Shown: positions 32,208-42,189, numbered from the stretch's first letter. The stretch is 64,000 nucleotides of DNA from Paenalcaligenes sp052103955 (GCA_052103955.1 JBQELO010000001.1:310001-374000); one strand, 5' to 3'. The notes: generated from the sequence alone by a model not told the origin. Made by a program: numbers and translations.

Positions 32208-34094
32208 GTGATTGCTATCCCTACCACCATTAAAATCATACTTTACAGCGTATTCTTATGCTTTAGTAGCGCGTCCTGGGCCACAACAGACGATGCCACA
32301 CACTCTCACTTCTGGTTTTGGGGAGCAAGCCTAACGCTGGCTGTACTCCTTGTCGTCAGCACACTACTACTGCTACTGCAGCATCGTACCTTGCGCTGGG
32401 CTAAAACTGAGTCCAATAGCAATTTACAGCTTAAAAGCATTCTGGATAATATTGATGCACTCATCACCATCAAAGATGCCAATCTGCAGTATCTGCATGT
32501 GAACAAAAAAGCCTGCGACTTTTTTAACATCAATGCCGAGAATGCGTTGGGTAAACGCTTTGATGATATTTATGCTTCCACACAAGAACAAGCTAAAAAC
32601 CGTAAAAGTGATCTACAAGTTTTGCTGCACGGGGATCACCTCAGTATGGAAGAACAGTTTATCAACGCGCACGATAAACGTATTAGTACCTTTTTATCGC
32701 TGAAGTTTCCACTACGGGATAAACACGAAAGAATCACTGCCGTATGCAGTATCTCTACCGATATTACGGCCTACAAAGCCATACGCGATATTAACCATCA
32801 ACTGATTTTTTACGACTTACTCACCGAGCTGCCTAACCGTCGTCTGCTACTAAACCGGTTAGAAAACCTATTACTTTCAGCACGTAGAGATCAGCAAAAC
32901 AGCGCCATTCTGTTTATTGATTTAGATAACTTCAAGCACATCAACGATGCCCGAGGGCACCATATAGGCGATGAGCTACTAAAAAAAGTAGCGAGACGCC
33001 TATTACGTATGATGCGCCAAGATGACTCGGTTGCCCGCATAGGCAGTGACGAATTTGTGGTGGTGCTCACCCAGTTATCGCCTGATACAAACACCTGCTA
33101 TGCCACAGCCGAAGAAGTCAGTGCACGCATACGTCGCGCGTTAGAAGCGCCTTATTTTATTAATGGCCAAGCCTACTTGCTGAGCGCCTCTATTGGTGTC
33201 GCCTTTTTAACCGCACAAAGCGTAGATACCGAAGAAGCTTTGCGCGAGGCCAACGTCGCCATGCATCGCGCCAAAGACAACGGTAGAAATCAAGTCACGT
33301 TTTACCAGCCCACCATGACACAAGAGGCAGAAGACCGTGTCAGCATTGGCCGTGACTTAAGCTATGCCATTGGCTCTGACCAGTTAAAAGCCTATGTGCA
33401 ACCCCAATTCAATATGCAAGGGCAAACAGTAGGGGTAGAGCTGCTATTACGCTGGAACCACCCTGAGCGCGGCTGGATTACACCCGAACGCTTTATTCCC
33501 TTAGCCGAAGAAAGCCAACTTATTTCCAAACTGGGTGATTGGTTGCTGGAACAAGCGTGTGCCCTACTACTGGCCTACCCCTCACACCACTTCACTGTGT
33601 CGGTAAACATTAGCCCCTCGCAGTTCCGTGACCCCAGTTTATTGCAGCGTATAGAGCACATTCTGGACACATACCATGCCCCAGCCAACCGACTGATCTT
33701 CGAAATTACAGAAGGGATGTTGATGCAAGACCCCTACCAAACCACCGCCCTAATGAACAGGTTGGTACAACGTGGGATACGTTTTGCCATTGATGACTTT
33801 GGTACAGGCTATTCCAACTTGGCAGCATTAAAACGCCTGCCACTGTATGAGTTGAAAATAGACCGCAGCTTAATTCATGATGTGGATACGGATCCAGACA
33901 GTGCCGCGATTGTGAGAGCGGTACTTGCTCTGGGCCAGCAATTACGTCTGCATATTGTGGCTGAAGGCGTTGAAACACAAGCGCAAGCCGACTTCCTAAA
34001 CCAACACCATTGTTCTGCGTTACAAGGGCATTTATATGCTGAAGCCATGCCACAAGAACGATGGCGTCAGCAGATAGAGCGTAGTGCTCACTAA
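32208..34094 (+). CDS. Membrane PAS-GGDEF-EAL protein with altered motifs
   Basis: A 628-residue c-di-GMP signalling protein. Order: signal-like first helix (8-25), a second helix (35-57), a PAS domain (about 72-190), GGDEF (about 200-365) and EAL (about 375-620). The GGDEF loop reads GSDEF (279-283), so the first Gly-Gly pair is partly lost. The EAL motif reads ELL (411-413) and the helix-8 motif is QGHLYAEAMP instead of QGYLFSKP. Other EAL residues remain: NISPSQF, EITE (499-502), DDFGTGYS (529-536), KIDRS and AEGVET. Start is GTG 32208 with a weak ribosome site. Phosphodiesterase activity is possible; cyclase activity is less certain. Divergent from acyP and convergent with rmuC. Confidence 0.92.
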   Translation: MIAIPTTIKIILYSVFLCFSSASWATTDDATHSHFWFWGASLTLAVLLVVSTLLLLLQHRTLRWAKTESNSNLQLKSILDNIDALITIKDANLQYLHVNKKACDFFNINAENALGKRFDDIYASTQEQAKNRKSDLQVLLHGDHLSMEEQFINAHDKRISTFLSLKFPLRDKHERITAVCSISTDITAYKAIRDINHQLIFYDLLTELPNRRLLLNRLENLLLSARRDQQNSAILFIDLDNFKHINDARGHHIGDELLKKVARRLLRMMRQDDSVARIGSDEFVVVLTQLSPDTNTCYATAEEVSARIRRALEAPYFINGQAYLLSASIGVAFLTAQSVDTEEALREANVAMHRAKDNGRNQVTFYQPTMTQEAEDRVSIGRDLSYAIGSDQLKAYVQPQFNMQGQTVGVELLLRWNHPERGWITPERFIPLAEESQLISKLGDWLLEQACALLLAYPSHHFTVSVNISPSQFRDPSLLQRIEHILDTYHAPANRLIFEITEGMLMQDPYQTTALMNRLVQRGIRFAIDDFGTGYSNLAALKRLPLYELKIDRSLIHDVDTDPDSAAIVRAVLALGQQLRLHIVAEGVETQAQADFLNQHHCSALQGHLYAEAMPQERWRQQIERSAH

Positions 34095-34098
34095 GCAC

Positions 34099-35481
34099 CT
34101 ACTCGCGAGGCTGGTCCTCGCCCTCTGACTGCCCTTCTTCAGGGACTACGCCATCTAGCCTATACAGTTCCACATCGTGCTGCTGGCTATCTAAGGCAGG
34201 TAAATGTTTGGTGCTACGCGCCGACAACTCTTTAAAGCGTTGCAGCTTGCCATACACCCCTTGCTGACCCGATAACGCCGTCACCGTGCTGTTGAAATGC
34301 CCATTCATCTGACGCAGGCTTTCGCCCATACGCTTAAAGCGTTCGGCCAGCAGCACCACTTGGTCATGCAAGTCAGCCGCCCGTAAACCTAGCTCGTGTG
34401 CGTGCTCGTTACTGCGCACAATCATCCACAAGTTTGCAACGGTGCGCAGCACCGGCAATAACGTCGCGTGCGACACCAGCATCACGTGGCGTTTCATGCC
34501 GTACTCAAACAGCTCGGGATGGTGACGTATCGCTTCTATATATGCCCCTTCAATGGGGACAAACATAAACACAAAGTCAGGGCTACTTAGCCCTGGCAAT
34601 TGGTCATAGCGTTTGGAGGACAAATCATCCATATGGTGACGCATTGCCCGCAGCAAGTTATCCATATGCTGCACACGTTCGCCATCGTCCTCTGCCCGCA
34701 CGGCACGTTCGTAGTCCACCAACGAGGTTTTGCTATCTAGCACCATATGGCGGTTTTCAGGCAACTTAATCAGAAAGTCTGGGAACCGTTTATTGCCGTA
34801 CTCCGTTTGCAATGCCGCTTGGCTAAGAAAATGCTCACCGCGCACTAATCCAGCCGCTTCCAACGTGCGCTCTAGTTGTAGCTCGCCCCAAATACCGCTT
34901 AATTTCTTATCGCCTTTCAAGGCTTTGGTTAAATGCTGCGCTTCGGACGACATCTGTAACCCTATGTCCAACACACGGCGAATTTCAGCTTCTAAATTGA
35001 CCTGACCTTTTAAGGATTGATCATGCAGCTGATTCACGCGCTGTTGAAAAGCAGAAATTTGCTCTCTAAAGGGTTGTAATAAGGTGTGCAGGGCTTGCTG
35101 ATTACTCTGTTGGAAACGCTGACCTTTTTCTTCCAGAATGGTATTAGCCAGATTCTGAAATTCCGTTTGCATCAGTTGTTTAGAGTGTTCTAGATTCTGT
35201 TCTAGACGTTGGTAGGCCTGCTCTTTTTCTTCATGCCTCACTTGTAGCTCGGTCAGTTGCTTATCCAGTTGGCGCACATCAGACTGACTTTGTTGCCACT
35301 GTGCTTCTAGGTACGCTGCCCTGTCTAAGCTTTCGTCTAACCTATCTTGCACATGCTGGGTTTGCTGCCTAGCCAACCGTAGCGCCATCTGCCGACCGTA
35401 CAACAATAGCAATACAACAGCCAGCGCCACGCCTAACAACGGTGTCCAAAAAGGGGCTAAACCCGCCAACCAACTACTCAC
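34099..35481 (-). CDS. rmuC: RmuC DNA recombination protein
   Basis: A 460-residue protein with one N-terminal membrane helix (10-28), a coiled coil (about 38-120) and the RmuC nuclease-like domain (about 170-420) containing LSGIWGELQLERTLEAAGL and HMVLDSKTSLVDYERAV. RmuC limits inversion at short inverted repeats; its biochemical activity is still debated. The start lies 2 nt after the LysR stop, so it is co-transcribed with that regulator. Confidence 0.94.
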   Translation of the reverse strand: MSSWLAGLAPFWTPLLGVALAVVLLLLYGRQMALRLARQQTQHVQDRLDESLDRAAYLEAQWQQSQSDVRQLDKQLTELQVRHEEKEQAYQRLEQNLEHSKQLMQTEFQNLANTILEEKGQRFQQSNQQALHTLLQPFREQISAFQQRVNQLHDQSLKGQVNLEAEIRRVLDIGLQMSSEAQHLTKALKGDKKLSGIWGELQLERTLEAAGLVRGEHFLSQAALQTEYGNKRFPDFLIKLPENRHMVLDSKTSLVDYERAVRAEDDGERVQHMDNLLRAMRHHMDDLSSKRYDQLPGLSSPDFVFMFVPIEGAYIEAIRHHPELFEYGMKRHVMLVSHATLLPVLRTVANLWMIVRSNEHAHELGLRAADLHDQVVLLAERFKRMGESLRQMNGHFNSTVTALSGQQGVYGKLQRFKELSARSTKHLPALDSQQHDVELYRLDGVVPEEGQSEGEDQPRE

Positions 35482-35483
35482 GT

Positions 35484-36458
35484 TTATTCGCTCACCAAGA
35501 GCTCAGGAAAGGGATCATGCTCCTGAGGTAAACCACTGTCATCACCAATGCTAAAGCGGGGAATGCTTTCCACTACAAACTGACGCAAAGCCTCGATCAG
35601 TACCGGTGCCTCGGCGTGCAGCGGCCTATCCACATGGCTGACTACGCCTATCATCGCGGGAATATAGTTTTGAATGTCGCGCACCACCACGCCATCCAAG
35701 GGATAACAGGCCGCTAAATACGGGTCTAAAATCCCCACACCCAAGCCCACACGCACCATGCTCAGCACGTTGACTGAGCTGGCTGTTTCTATACGACGTA
35801 GGGAATCCGGATTAGAGTGTGCACGCACCAAGGCCGTCGCTTGTCTATAACGCATGCGGTAGCGGTGAAATACCGATACCACCATCTGGTCTTGCACAGA
35901 AGCTAGGTCTATCACCTCGTGATTAGCCAAATCATGCCCTTCAGGCAGCGCCAGCATATAGGGAGCTTGCCCTGACCAGTGCAATCTATTGCTGCCCAGA
36001 TCCACCGGCAGGCTGGTTAGCCCCACATCTACCTTCCCTTCGCTCACCTGCTTGATGACTTCATCAGGCAATAAGCTATCGATAAATAACTTTTGCTGGA
36101 AGAAAGGCTGTTGCTGCTCAAGTAAGGCGATAACTTGAGGCAGGATACTCATGCACAACGACGGTGTAGCAGCCACCCGTAACGGACGGCTAAGCCCCTG
36201 AGCGATATCACGCGCTCTGGCATCCAACACCTCTAAACCTGCCAAAATGGGCCTAACCTCTTCGTAGAACTCCCTGCCCTTTTCTGTCAGTTTGACGTGA
36301 GGGCGGGTACGATGAAACAAGGTAAAGCCCAGTCGTTGCTCCAAGTCTTGAATTTGGCGGCTAACCACCGGCTGCGAACGCTCCAAAAGGCGCCCCGCAG
36401 CCGTGACACTACCCGCCGTCAAAACCGCAGCAAAAGCTTCCAGTTGACGTATTTCCAT
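35484..36458 (-). CDS. LysR-family transcriptional regulator
   Basis: A 324-residue regulator with N-terminal winged helix-turn-helix (residues 3-62; AFAAVLTAGSVTAAGRLLERSQPVVSRQIQ, shown in part) and a periplasmic-binding-like effector domain (about 90-295). The C-terminal 25 residues are acidic. There is no divergent target gene; panB lies upstream on the same strand with 34 bp between and rmuC downstream at 2 bp. Target and inducer are not predictable. Confidence 0.92.
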   Translation of the reverse strand: MEIRQLEAFAAVLTAGSVTAAGRLLERSQPVVSRQIQDLEQRLGFTLFHRTRPHVKLTEKGREFYEEVRPILAGLEVLDARARDIAQGLSRPLRVAATPSLCMSILPQVIALLEQQQPFFQQKLFIDSLLPDEVIKQVSEGKVDVGLTSLPVDLGSNRLHWSGQAPYMLALPEGHDLANHEVIDLASVQDQMVVSVFHRYRMRYRQATALVRAHSNPDSLRRIETASSVNVLSMVRVGLGVGILDPYLAACYPLDGVVVRDIQNYIPAMIGVVSHVDRPLHAEAPVLIEALRQFVVESIPRFSIGDDSGLPQEHDPFPELLVSE

Positions 36459-36492
36459 GCGTTGATTGTCTCACCCTGCTGGGTGATCATAG

Positions 36493-37323
36493 TTATTCAG
36501 CGTTACGTTTCACACCGAAGCAATTTTCCAGCCCAGGAAAGCTGCCATTGCGTACTGCGTCTGCATACGCGGCGGCTGCACCACGAATTACCGCACCCGC
36601 ATCCGCGAATGTTTTAGCAAAACGTGGAATATGCCCATCACCCAAACCTAAGATGTCTTCCGTTACCAGCACTTGGCCATCACACGCTGGAGACGCGCCA
36701 ATACCAATAGTGGGAATACGTAGATCTTCGGTTAGACGACGCCCCAATGCCTCGGCCACCCCTTCAAGTACTACCGCAAACGCGCCAGCGGATTGATGAG
36801 CTAGCGCATCGTTATAAATGCGTTGTGCTGCCGTGTCGCTCATGCCTTGGGCTTTGAAACCGCCCATAGTGTTGACATACTGGGGCATCAAGCCCACGTG
36901 TGCCAGCACAGGAACGCCACGTTCTACTAAAAATCTAGTGGTTTCAGCCATGGCTTCACCACCTTCCATTTTAACGGCTGAAGCGCCGCTATGTGCCAAC
37001 ATATATGAGGCATTACGGAAGGCTTGTTCTGGTGACTCTTGGTATGAACCAAAAGGCATATCTACCACGATGCAAGCATGGGAGGTGGAGCGTACAACTG
37101 CACGTGCATGCGCAGTCATTTGTTCTACGGTAATGCTTAGCGTGTCATCCATCGCGTAGCCAACCATTGCCGTAGAATCCCCAACCAAAATCATGTCCAT
37201 ATAAGGGTCTAGTTGTCGAGCAATAGGCGCAATATAGGCCGTTAGCGATACTAGTTTTTGCCCACCCTTTAAAGCCATTAATTCTGGAACTGTACGACGC
37301 TTAATTTGGCTGTGCACACTCAT
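36493..37323 (-). CDS. panB: 3-methyl-2-oxobutanoate hydroxymethyltransferase
   Basis: PanB makes ketopantoate from 2-oxoisovalerate and 5,10-methylene-THF, the first committed step of pantothenate synthesis. The 276-residue TIM-barrel enzyme has GDSTAMVGYA with Mg2+-ligand Asp49, the DMPFGSYQESPEQA loop, VKMEGGE, HVGLMPQ and GIGASPACDGQVLV. Other pan genes are absent, though coaX, the next enzyme of the pathway, lies elsewhere in the window (3.8 kb). Confidence 0.96.
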   Translation of the reverse strand: MSVHSQIKRRTVPELMALKGGQKLVSLTAYIAPIARQLDPYMDMILVGDSTAMVGYAMDDTLSITVEQMTAHARAVVRSTSHACIVVDMPFGSYQESPEQAFRNASYMLAHSGASAVKMEGGEAMAETTRFLVERGVPVLAHVGLMPQYVNTMGGFKAQGMSDTAAQRIYNDALAHQSAGAFAVVLEGVAEALGRRLTEDLRIPTIGIGASPACDGQVLVTEDILGLGDGHIPRFAKTFADAGAVIRGAAAAYADAVRNGSFPGLENCFGVKRNAE

Positions 37324-37394
37324 GAATAACTCCTGTTGACTACATGTTTCTTGTTAATAATGCCTACTCACACCAGCTTCTGGCTACCGGCAAA

Positions 37395-37426
37395 CAGTGC
37401 CATATTTCCGTAGAAATATGGCACTG
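37395..37426 (-). terminator. Perfect 14-bp inverted repeat between acnA and panB
   Basis: CAGTGCCATATTTC (37395-37408) pairs with GAAATATGGCACTG (37413-37426) around CGTA. It lies 94 bp beyond the acnA stop. The minus-strand product is followed by TTTG only, so it is a weak intrinsic terminator or another hairpin signal separating acnA from panB. Confidence 0.55.
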
Positions 37427-37519
37427 CACAATACAAACCATAGCACCAATTTTGCAATACGACACGCACTGTCTACATCATTGCTGCCATGGTGAAACTC
37501 AGTCGCTCATATCCAACAT

Positions 37520-40204
37520 TCACAGCAGACTGCGCAACACGAACTGCATGATACCGCCATGTCGGTAATAGTCAGCCTCGGTGGGGGTATCAATACGTAC
37601 CACCGCTTCAAACTTCACCGCTCCTGCCTGCACATGTACGGTTTTGGGAATACGTCCTTCATTCAGTACGCCCACGCCGGTAATGCTGAATATCTCTTCA
37701 CCCGTCAGCCCTAGCGATGCCGCATTTTGGCCTGCTGGAAACTGCAACGGCAACACCCCCATACCAATGAGGTTGGAGCGGTGAATACGTTCGTAGGATT
37801 CCGCAATCACAGCCTGCACACCCAGCAATGCTGTACCTTTGGCCGCCCAGTCACGTGAAGAACCCGAACCATATTCTTTACCCGCCAAAATCACCAAGGG
37901 CGTTTTCGCAGCCAGATAATGGGTGGATGCCTCGTAAATAGTGTTTACAGGGCCGCCTGCTTGGGTAAAGTCGCGCGTAAAACCACCCTCGGTACCGGGC
38001 GCCAACTGGTTACGCAAACGCACGTTAGCAAAGGTGCCGCGAATCATCACCTCGTGGTTTCCACGGCGTGAGCCATAGGAGTTAAAGTCTTGCTGCGCTA
38101 CACCATGTTCGAGCAAATATTCGCCTGCAGGCGTGGTTTTGCTAATGTTACCAGCGGGACTAATATGGTCAGTCGTTACTGAATCGCCCAACATGGCCAA
38201 CACGCGCGCTCCCTGAATTTCCTGTACGGGGGACGGCGTTTTAGGCATATCTTCAAAATAGGGGGGATTACGTACGTAGGTAGACGTAGGGTTCCACTCA
38301 AACTGCTTGGTTTTAGGCGTAGGCAGATTGCGCCAGCGTTCATCACCCGCGAACACATCCGCATAGCCTTTACGGTACATATCGGTAGCAATCACCGCGC
38401 CCACAACCTCTTGAATTTCCGCTGTGCTTGGCCAGATATCTTTAAGGTAAACCGGGTTACCGGCCTTATCTACTGCCAGCACATCGTTCATTAAGTCGAT
38501 GTTCATGGTGCCCGCAATCGCGTAAGCCACCACCAAGGGCGGTGACATCAGGTAGTTCATTTTCACCTCGGGGTGAATACGCCCCTCGAAGTTACGGTTA
38601 CCTGACAATACTGACACTACCGTCAAATCTTGCTCGTTTACCGCTGCACTCACCTCAGGAATCAGCGGACCGGAGTTACCAATACACGTCGTACAGCCAT
38701 AACCCACCAGGTTAAAACCCAATGCATCTAATGGATCGGTCAATTTGGCTTTATCTAGGTAGTCGGTGACTACTCTGGAGCCAGGCGCCAAGCTGGTTTT
38801 TACCCATGGCTTACGTGTAATACCCAACGCATGTGCTTTTTTGGCGACCAAACCTGCCGCCACCATCACACTGGGGTTAGAGGTGTTGGTACACGACGTA
38901 ATCGCCGCAATCACTACCGCACCATCATCTAATGGGAAAGACTGGCCATCGGCCAGCTTCACCTGAGCATGACGAGGTTCTACTGCTTGGTTTCTAGACT
39001 GATACAGTGCCGTCAAATCTTTGTGGAAAGCAGGCTTCACATTACTCAGCACAATACGGTCTTGCGGACGCTTAGGCCCAGCAATGGATGGTACCACTGT
39101 GGATAAGTCTAGCTCTAGGCGTTCAGAGTAGCGTGGCTCGTGTTGTGGATCGTGCCATAGCCCTTGAGCTTTGGCATACTCTTTCACCAATGCGATTTGC
39201 TCGGCAGAACGACCCGTTAACGCCATGTACTGCAATGTGACGTCATCAATAGGGAACATGGAAACGGTTGAACCGTACTCGGGGCTCATATTCCCGATCG
39301 TGGCACGGTTAGCCAGTGGCACCGCCCCCACGCCAGAACCATAGAACTCTACAAACTTACCCACCACGCCATGTTGGCGCAGCATATCGGTAATGGTCAG
39401 TACCAAGTCGGTAGCAGTCACACCGTCGTTTAACTGACCTGTAAGCTTAAAGCCCACCACCCGTGGAATGAGCATGGAAATAGGCTGGCCCAACATAGCC
39501 GCTTCGGCCTCAATGCCCCCCACACCCCACGCCAATACACCCAGACCGTTCACCATAGGGGTGTGCGAGTCCGTGCCCACACAGGTGTCTGGATAGGCTT
39601 CGTGCACGCCATCTTCTGATCGGCTAAATACCACACGTGATAAGTGCTCCAAGTTCACTTGGTGCACAATCCCTGTACCCGGCGGCACAACCTTAAAGTT
39701 ATCAAATGCGCTTTGACCCCAACGCAGGAACTCGTATCGTTCTACGTTACGGTGATACTCGATTTCAACGTTACGACGGAACGAATCGTTATGCGCAAAG
39801 TCGTCCACAATGACAGAGTGGTCAATCACCAGCTCTACAGGCACTAACGGGTTAATGCGCGTGGCGCTCCCACCTAGCGCCGACATGGCTTCGCGCATGG
39901 CGGCCAAATCTACAACGGCTGGCACACCCGTAAAATCTTGCAGCACTACGCGTGCTGGACTAAATGCAATTTCTTTATCGGGCTCGGCGTTTGGGTCCCA
40001 CGCGGCGAGTGCACGTATGTCGTCTGCCCGTACGTTCACACCGTCTTCGGTGCGCAGCAGGTTTTCCAGCAAAATCTTTAAACCGTAAGGCAGGGTTTTA
40101 ACATCCAGCCCTTCACCTTTCACGGCATCAAGTCGGTATATACGATAGTCCTGATCATTTACGCGCAAAGAGGCTTGCGCGCCAAAGCTGTTCACGTTAC
40201 TCAT
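37520..40204 (-). CDS. acnA: Aconitate hydratase A
   Basis: The 894-residue enzyme isomerises citrate and isocitrate in the TCA cycle. The [4Fe-4S] cysteines are Cys438 (AITSCTNTSNPS) and Cys504/Cys507 (GYGCTTCIGNSGPL). DTCVGTDSHTPMVNG and the C-terminal swivelling domain with GKEYGSGSSRDWAAKG are also present. Length matches AcnA/IRP1-type aconitases and not AcnB. Apo-forms of this family can bind mRNA; the same potential exists here. It stands alone between large gene-free segments. Confidence 0.96.
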   Translation of the reverse strand: MSNVNSFGAQASLRVNDQDYRIYRLDAVKGEGLDVKTLPYGLKILLENLLRTEDGVNVRADDIRALAAWDPNAEPDKEIAFSPARVVLQDFTGVPAVVDLAAMREAMSALGGSATRINPLVPVELVIDHSVIVDDFAHNDSFRRNVEIEYHRNVERYEFLRWGQSAFDNFKVVPPGTGIVHQVNLEHLSRVVFSRSEDGVHEAYPDTCVGTDSHTPMVNGLGVLAWGVGGIEAEAAMLGQPISMLIPRVVGFKLTGQLNDGVTATDLVLTITDMLRQHGVVGKFVEFYGSGVGAVPLANRATIGNMSPEYGSTVSMFPIDDVTLQYMALTGRSAEQIALVKEYAKAQGLWHDPQHEPRYSERLELDLSTVVPSIAGPKRPQDRIVLSNVKPAFHKDLTALYQSRNQAVEPRHAQVKLADGQSFPLDDGAVVIAAITSCTNTSNPSVMVAAGLVAKKAHALGITRKPWVKTSLAPGSRVVTDYLDKAKLTDPLDALGFNLVGYGCTTCIGNSGPLIPEVSAAVNEQDLTVVSVLSGNRNFEGRIHPEVKMNYLMSPPLVVAYAIAGTMNIDLMNDVLAVDKAGNPVYLKDIWPSTAEIQEVVGAVIATDMYRKGYADVFAGDERWRNLPTPKTKQFEWNPTSTYVRNPPYFEDMPKTPSPVQEIQGARVLAMLGDSVTTDHISPAGNISKTTPAGEYLLEHGVAQQDFNSYGSRRGNHEVMIRGTFANVRLRNQLAPGTEGGFTRDFTQAGGPVNTIYEASTHYLAAKTPLVILAGKEYGSGSSRDWAAKGTALLGVQAVIAESYERIHRSNLIGMGVLPLQFPAGQNAASLGLTGEEIFSITGVGVLNEGRIPKTVHVQAGAVKFEAVVRIDTPTEADYYRHGGIMQFVLRSLL

Positions 40205-40615
40205 ACCGCATCTCCAATTCTTGGTTACACACTACTGAGAACCCTGAAATGTTCTGCTGCATACCACCACAACCGAAGTAGCTCAGGGCATGGTGATACC
40301 CAGAACTTGCAGGGCCAGCCTGTGGCCACTGTTACTGTCGTAAGAACAACTGCACGCTGTACGCACGTAATGCCACATCATGCTTGTTCAGACATAACAG
40401 AATCATCGCCACACGCTACAAAGTCTGGCTTGGTACCCACTGCTGCACGGCTGTTACCCTACAACCGCCTGTGGATAATTTTCCAAGCGCTACCTACATA
40501 GTTTATAGAAAAAAGAGAGCTCTGCCCAAATGCCATACGCAAATATATGGGTTATGCCAAATTCACCGCGATAAAACTATTATTTTTTGAATACAACACC
40601 TTAGCTTCCGTAGAC
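40205..40615. other. Gene-free stretch upstream of acnA
   Basis: About 410 bp without a supported gene. It should contain the acnA promoter. It holds one perfect DnaA-box-like 9-mer (TGTGGATAA, 40470-40478) and an AT-rich segment near 40500-40610. No long ORF with a family resemblance and no clear RNA gene could be recognised. Confidence 0.6.
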
Positions 40616-40617
40616 AT

Positions 40618-40667
40618 TAAAAAAAGAGCGTTATACCCCTTGCCACAACCAGGGTATAACGCTCTTT
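40618..40667 (-). terminator. Intrinsic terminator of the iron island
   Basis: A 16-bp stem (AAAGAGCGTTATACCC at 40623-40638 and its complement at 40652-40667) with a T run on the minus strand. It lies 15 bp after the YncE-like stop and ends the iron operon. Confidence 0.92.
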
Positions 40668-40681
40668 GCGAGGGTTACGCT

Positions 40682-41851
40682 TTACTCAAAAGATAGCTTG
40701 GCTACACTCTCGTCGCTGCCTTTGGCAGCCTGCTCACCATTTTTAATAGACACATACACCGCACCCGTTTCTGGGTCTAAACGTGGTGTGTTCGGAAAGT
40801 CTGGTAATGCAATGCTGTGCAACTCGCGGTCGTTATCGTTGCGGTCGTAAACCGTCACCGTACCAGACACGCGGTTTGTTACATACAAACGACCACGCTG
40901 TTCATCTAAGACCAAATTCACAGGGCCTGTTCCGGTAGGAATACTTTTCTCTACCACGCCAGTGTCGGGATTAATCACCACCACACGGTTACCTGCGCCA
41001 CGAGGCTGGTAATCCAGTTTTGCTAAATTCTGTCTTACGCCATCTACGTTGGCACCACCTTGGTCAATCGCCAAGATACGGCCCGCTTTGTTATCAAACA
41101 CCATGTTCAACAACTGATCGGCCTGTACTTCCATCACACGATCAAGCTCTAAGGTTTTGGCATCCACCACAAACACTTGGCCTTGCATGTTGGCGACATA
41201 CACTTTGCCCTGTTTAGGGTCCATCGTCACACCAGCAGCGCCAAAACCAAAACCCGGCATGACTTTTTCTACGGCCAAGGTTTTCAGATTCACCACGTAT
41301 AACGAACTGTCATCAATCCAAATACCAGGTGCAAACAAACGCCCTGTGGTGTTATCGACCAGTAGCTCACGCAAGTTGTGTGGATAACGTACCGTAGGCT
41401 TACCATCAAAACCCAAGGCGTTTATTTTCTCGGCCAGCTTCGCCACGCCCACCACATGATTGGTGCGTGTATCAATCACCGTGACCGCCGCAGCAAACGC
41501 GTTGCCTACATACAAACGGTTGTTGTCGTCATCAAGCGTGACACCCAAACCAGGGAAATCCAAGACAATTTCGGCTTCTACCGCCAAGGTAGTAGGGTGT
41601 AGACGGAACACCTTAGACGCCGGAGCCCCTTCACCCTGACCACCCACCGACGTTACAAACACCGCCTGCTGTTTTGGAGAATACGCCAACTCGTATAAAG
41701 CCGGTGCTACGGTCGTGCGTACTACCTGTGGCGCTGCTACCTCTGCCGTCATGGCACTTCCTTGTGCTGAAGTCGCACGAAGGTCTTTAGACCCTGCGCA
41801 TCCAGCGATTAATGCTGCTACCACTACGGTAGAAATCATGGCTACTTTCAT
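40682..41851 (-). CDS. YncE-like beta-propeller lipoprotein
   Basis: A 389-residue secreted protein with a lipoprotein signal (lipobox LIAGC, Cys18) and six or seven YVTN-type beta-propeller repeats (for example NRLYVGNAFAAAVTVIDT, GKVYVANMQGQVFVVD, GRLYVTNRVSGTVTVYD). In E. coli the similar YncE is iron-regulated and lies near a TonB-dependent receptor gene. Here it is the last gene of an iron-uptake island, 35 nt after DUF3325, which supports a link to that function. The exact role of this family is not known. Confidence 0.85.
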   Translation of the reverse strand: MKVAMISTVVVAALIAGCAGSKDLRATSAQGSAMTAEVAAPQVVRTTVAPALYELAYSPKQQAVFVTSVGGQGEGAPASKVFRLHPTTLAVEAEIVLDFPGLGVTLDDDNNRLYVGNAFAAAVTVIDTRTNHVVGVAKLAEKINALGFDGKPTVRYPHNLRELLVDNTTGRLFAPGIWIDDSSLYVVNLKTLAVEKVMPGFGFGAAGVTMDPKQGKVYVANMQGQVFVVDAKTLELDRVMEVQADQLLNMVFDNKAGRILAIDQGGANVDGVRQNLAKLDYQPRGAGNRVVVINPDTGVVEKSIPTGTGPVNLVLDEQRGRLYVTNRVSGTVTVYDRNDNDRELHSIALPDFPNTPRLDPETGAVYVSIKNGEQAAKGSDESVAKLSFE

Positions 41852-41886
41852 GTTTACCTCGTTGTTTTGTTAGGTCACCCAACTGA

Positions 41887-42189
41887 TCAACGCTGTTTCA
41901 GGCGTGCAATCAGAACAAAAAAATACAGAACCAACCCTGCAGCCACACTGGTGTGCCCACTGTACGCTGCTAAACCTTTTCCCCAGCCAAACTGCTGTAC
42001 GGCCATGACTGCTGCCACAACCAAAAGCAACCACCCAATGCTGCGTAATATACGAGTCACGCTCACAGGCATTTCTCGCTCAAACACATCCTCTTGGTGC
42101 CTGACCATCGCCAAACCCAAACACAAAAAACCCAGCCACGACATCAGCAACAGCACAATGTGCGAGCCCCACCATGCTTGTTCCATCAT
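41887..42189 (-). CDS. DUF3325 membrane protein
   Basis: A 100-residue protein with three hydrophobic helices (about 10-29, 50-66 and 74-92). Its position after the PepSY gene and its pattern (SWLGFLCLGLAMVRHQED then RxLRSIGWLLL) fit DUF3325, a small inner-membrane protein found in siderophore-receptor operons. The start overlaps the PepSY stop, so translation is coupled. Function is unknown. Confidence 0.8.
   Translation of the reverse strand: MMEQAWWGSHIVLLLMSWLGFLCLGLAMVRHQEDVFEREMPVSVTRILRSIGWLLLVVAAVMAVQQFGWGKGLAAYSGHTSVAAGLVLYFFVLIARLKQR

Noticed and set aside
39098..41387. Perfect DnaA-box-like 9-mers TGTGGATAA at 39098, 40470 and 41379 (another near 9630)
   Set aside because: Two of the three lie inside coding sequence, the spacing is over 900 bp, and no dnaA, dnaN, AT-rich unwinding element or box cluster is present. 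A replication origin is not supported.
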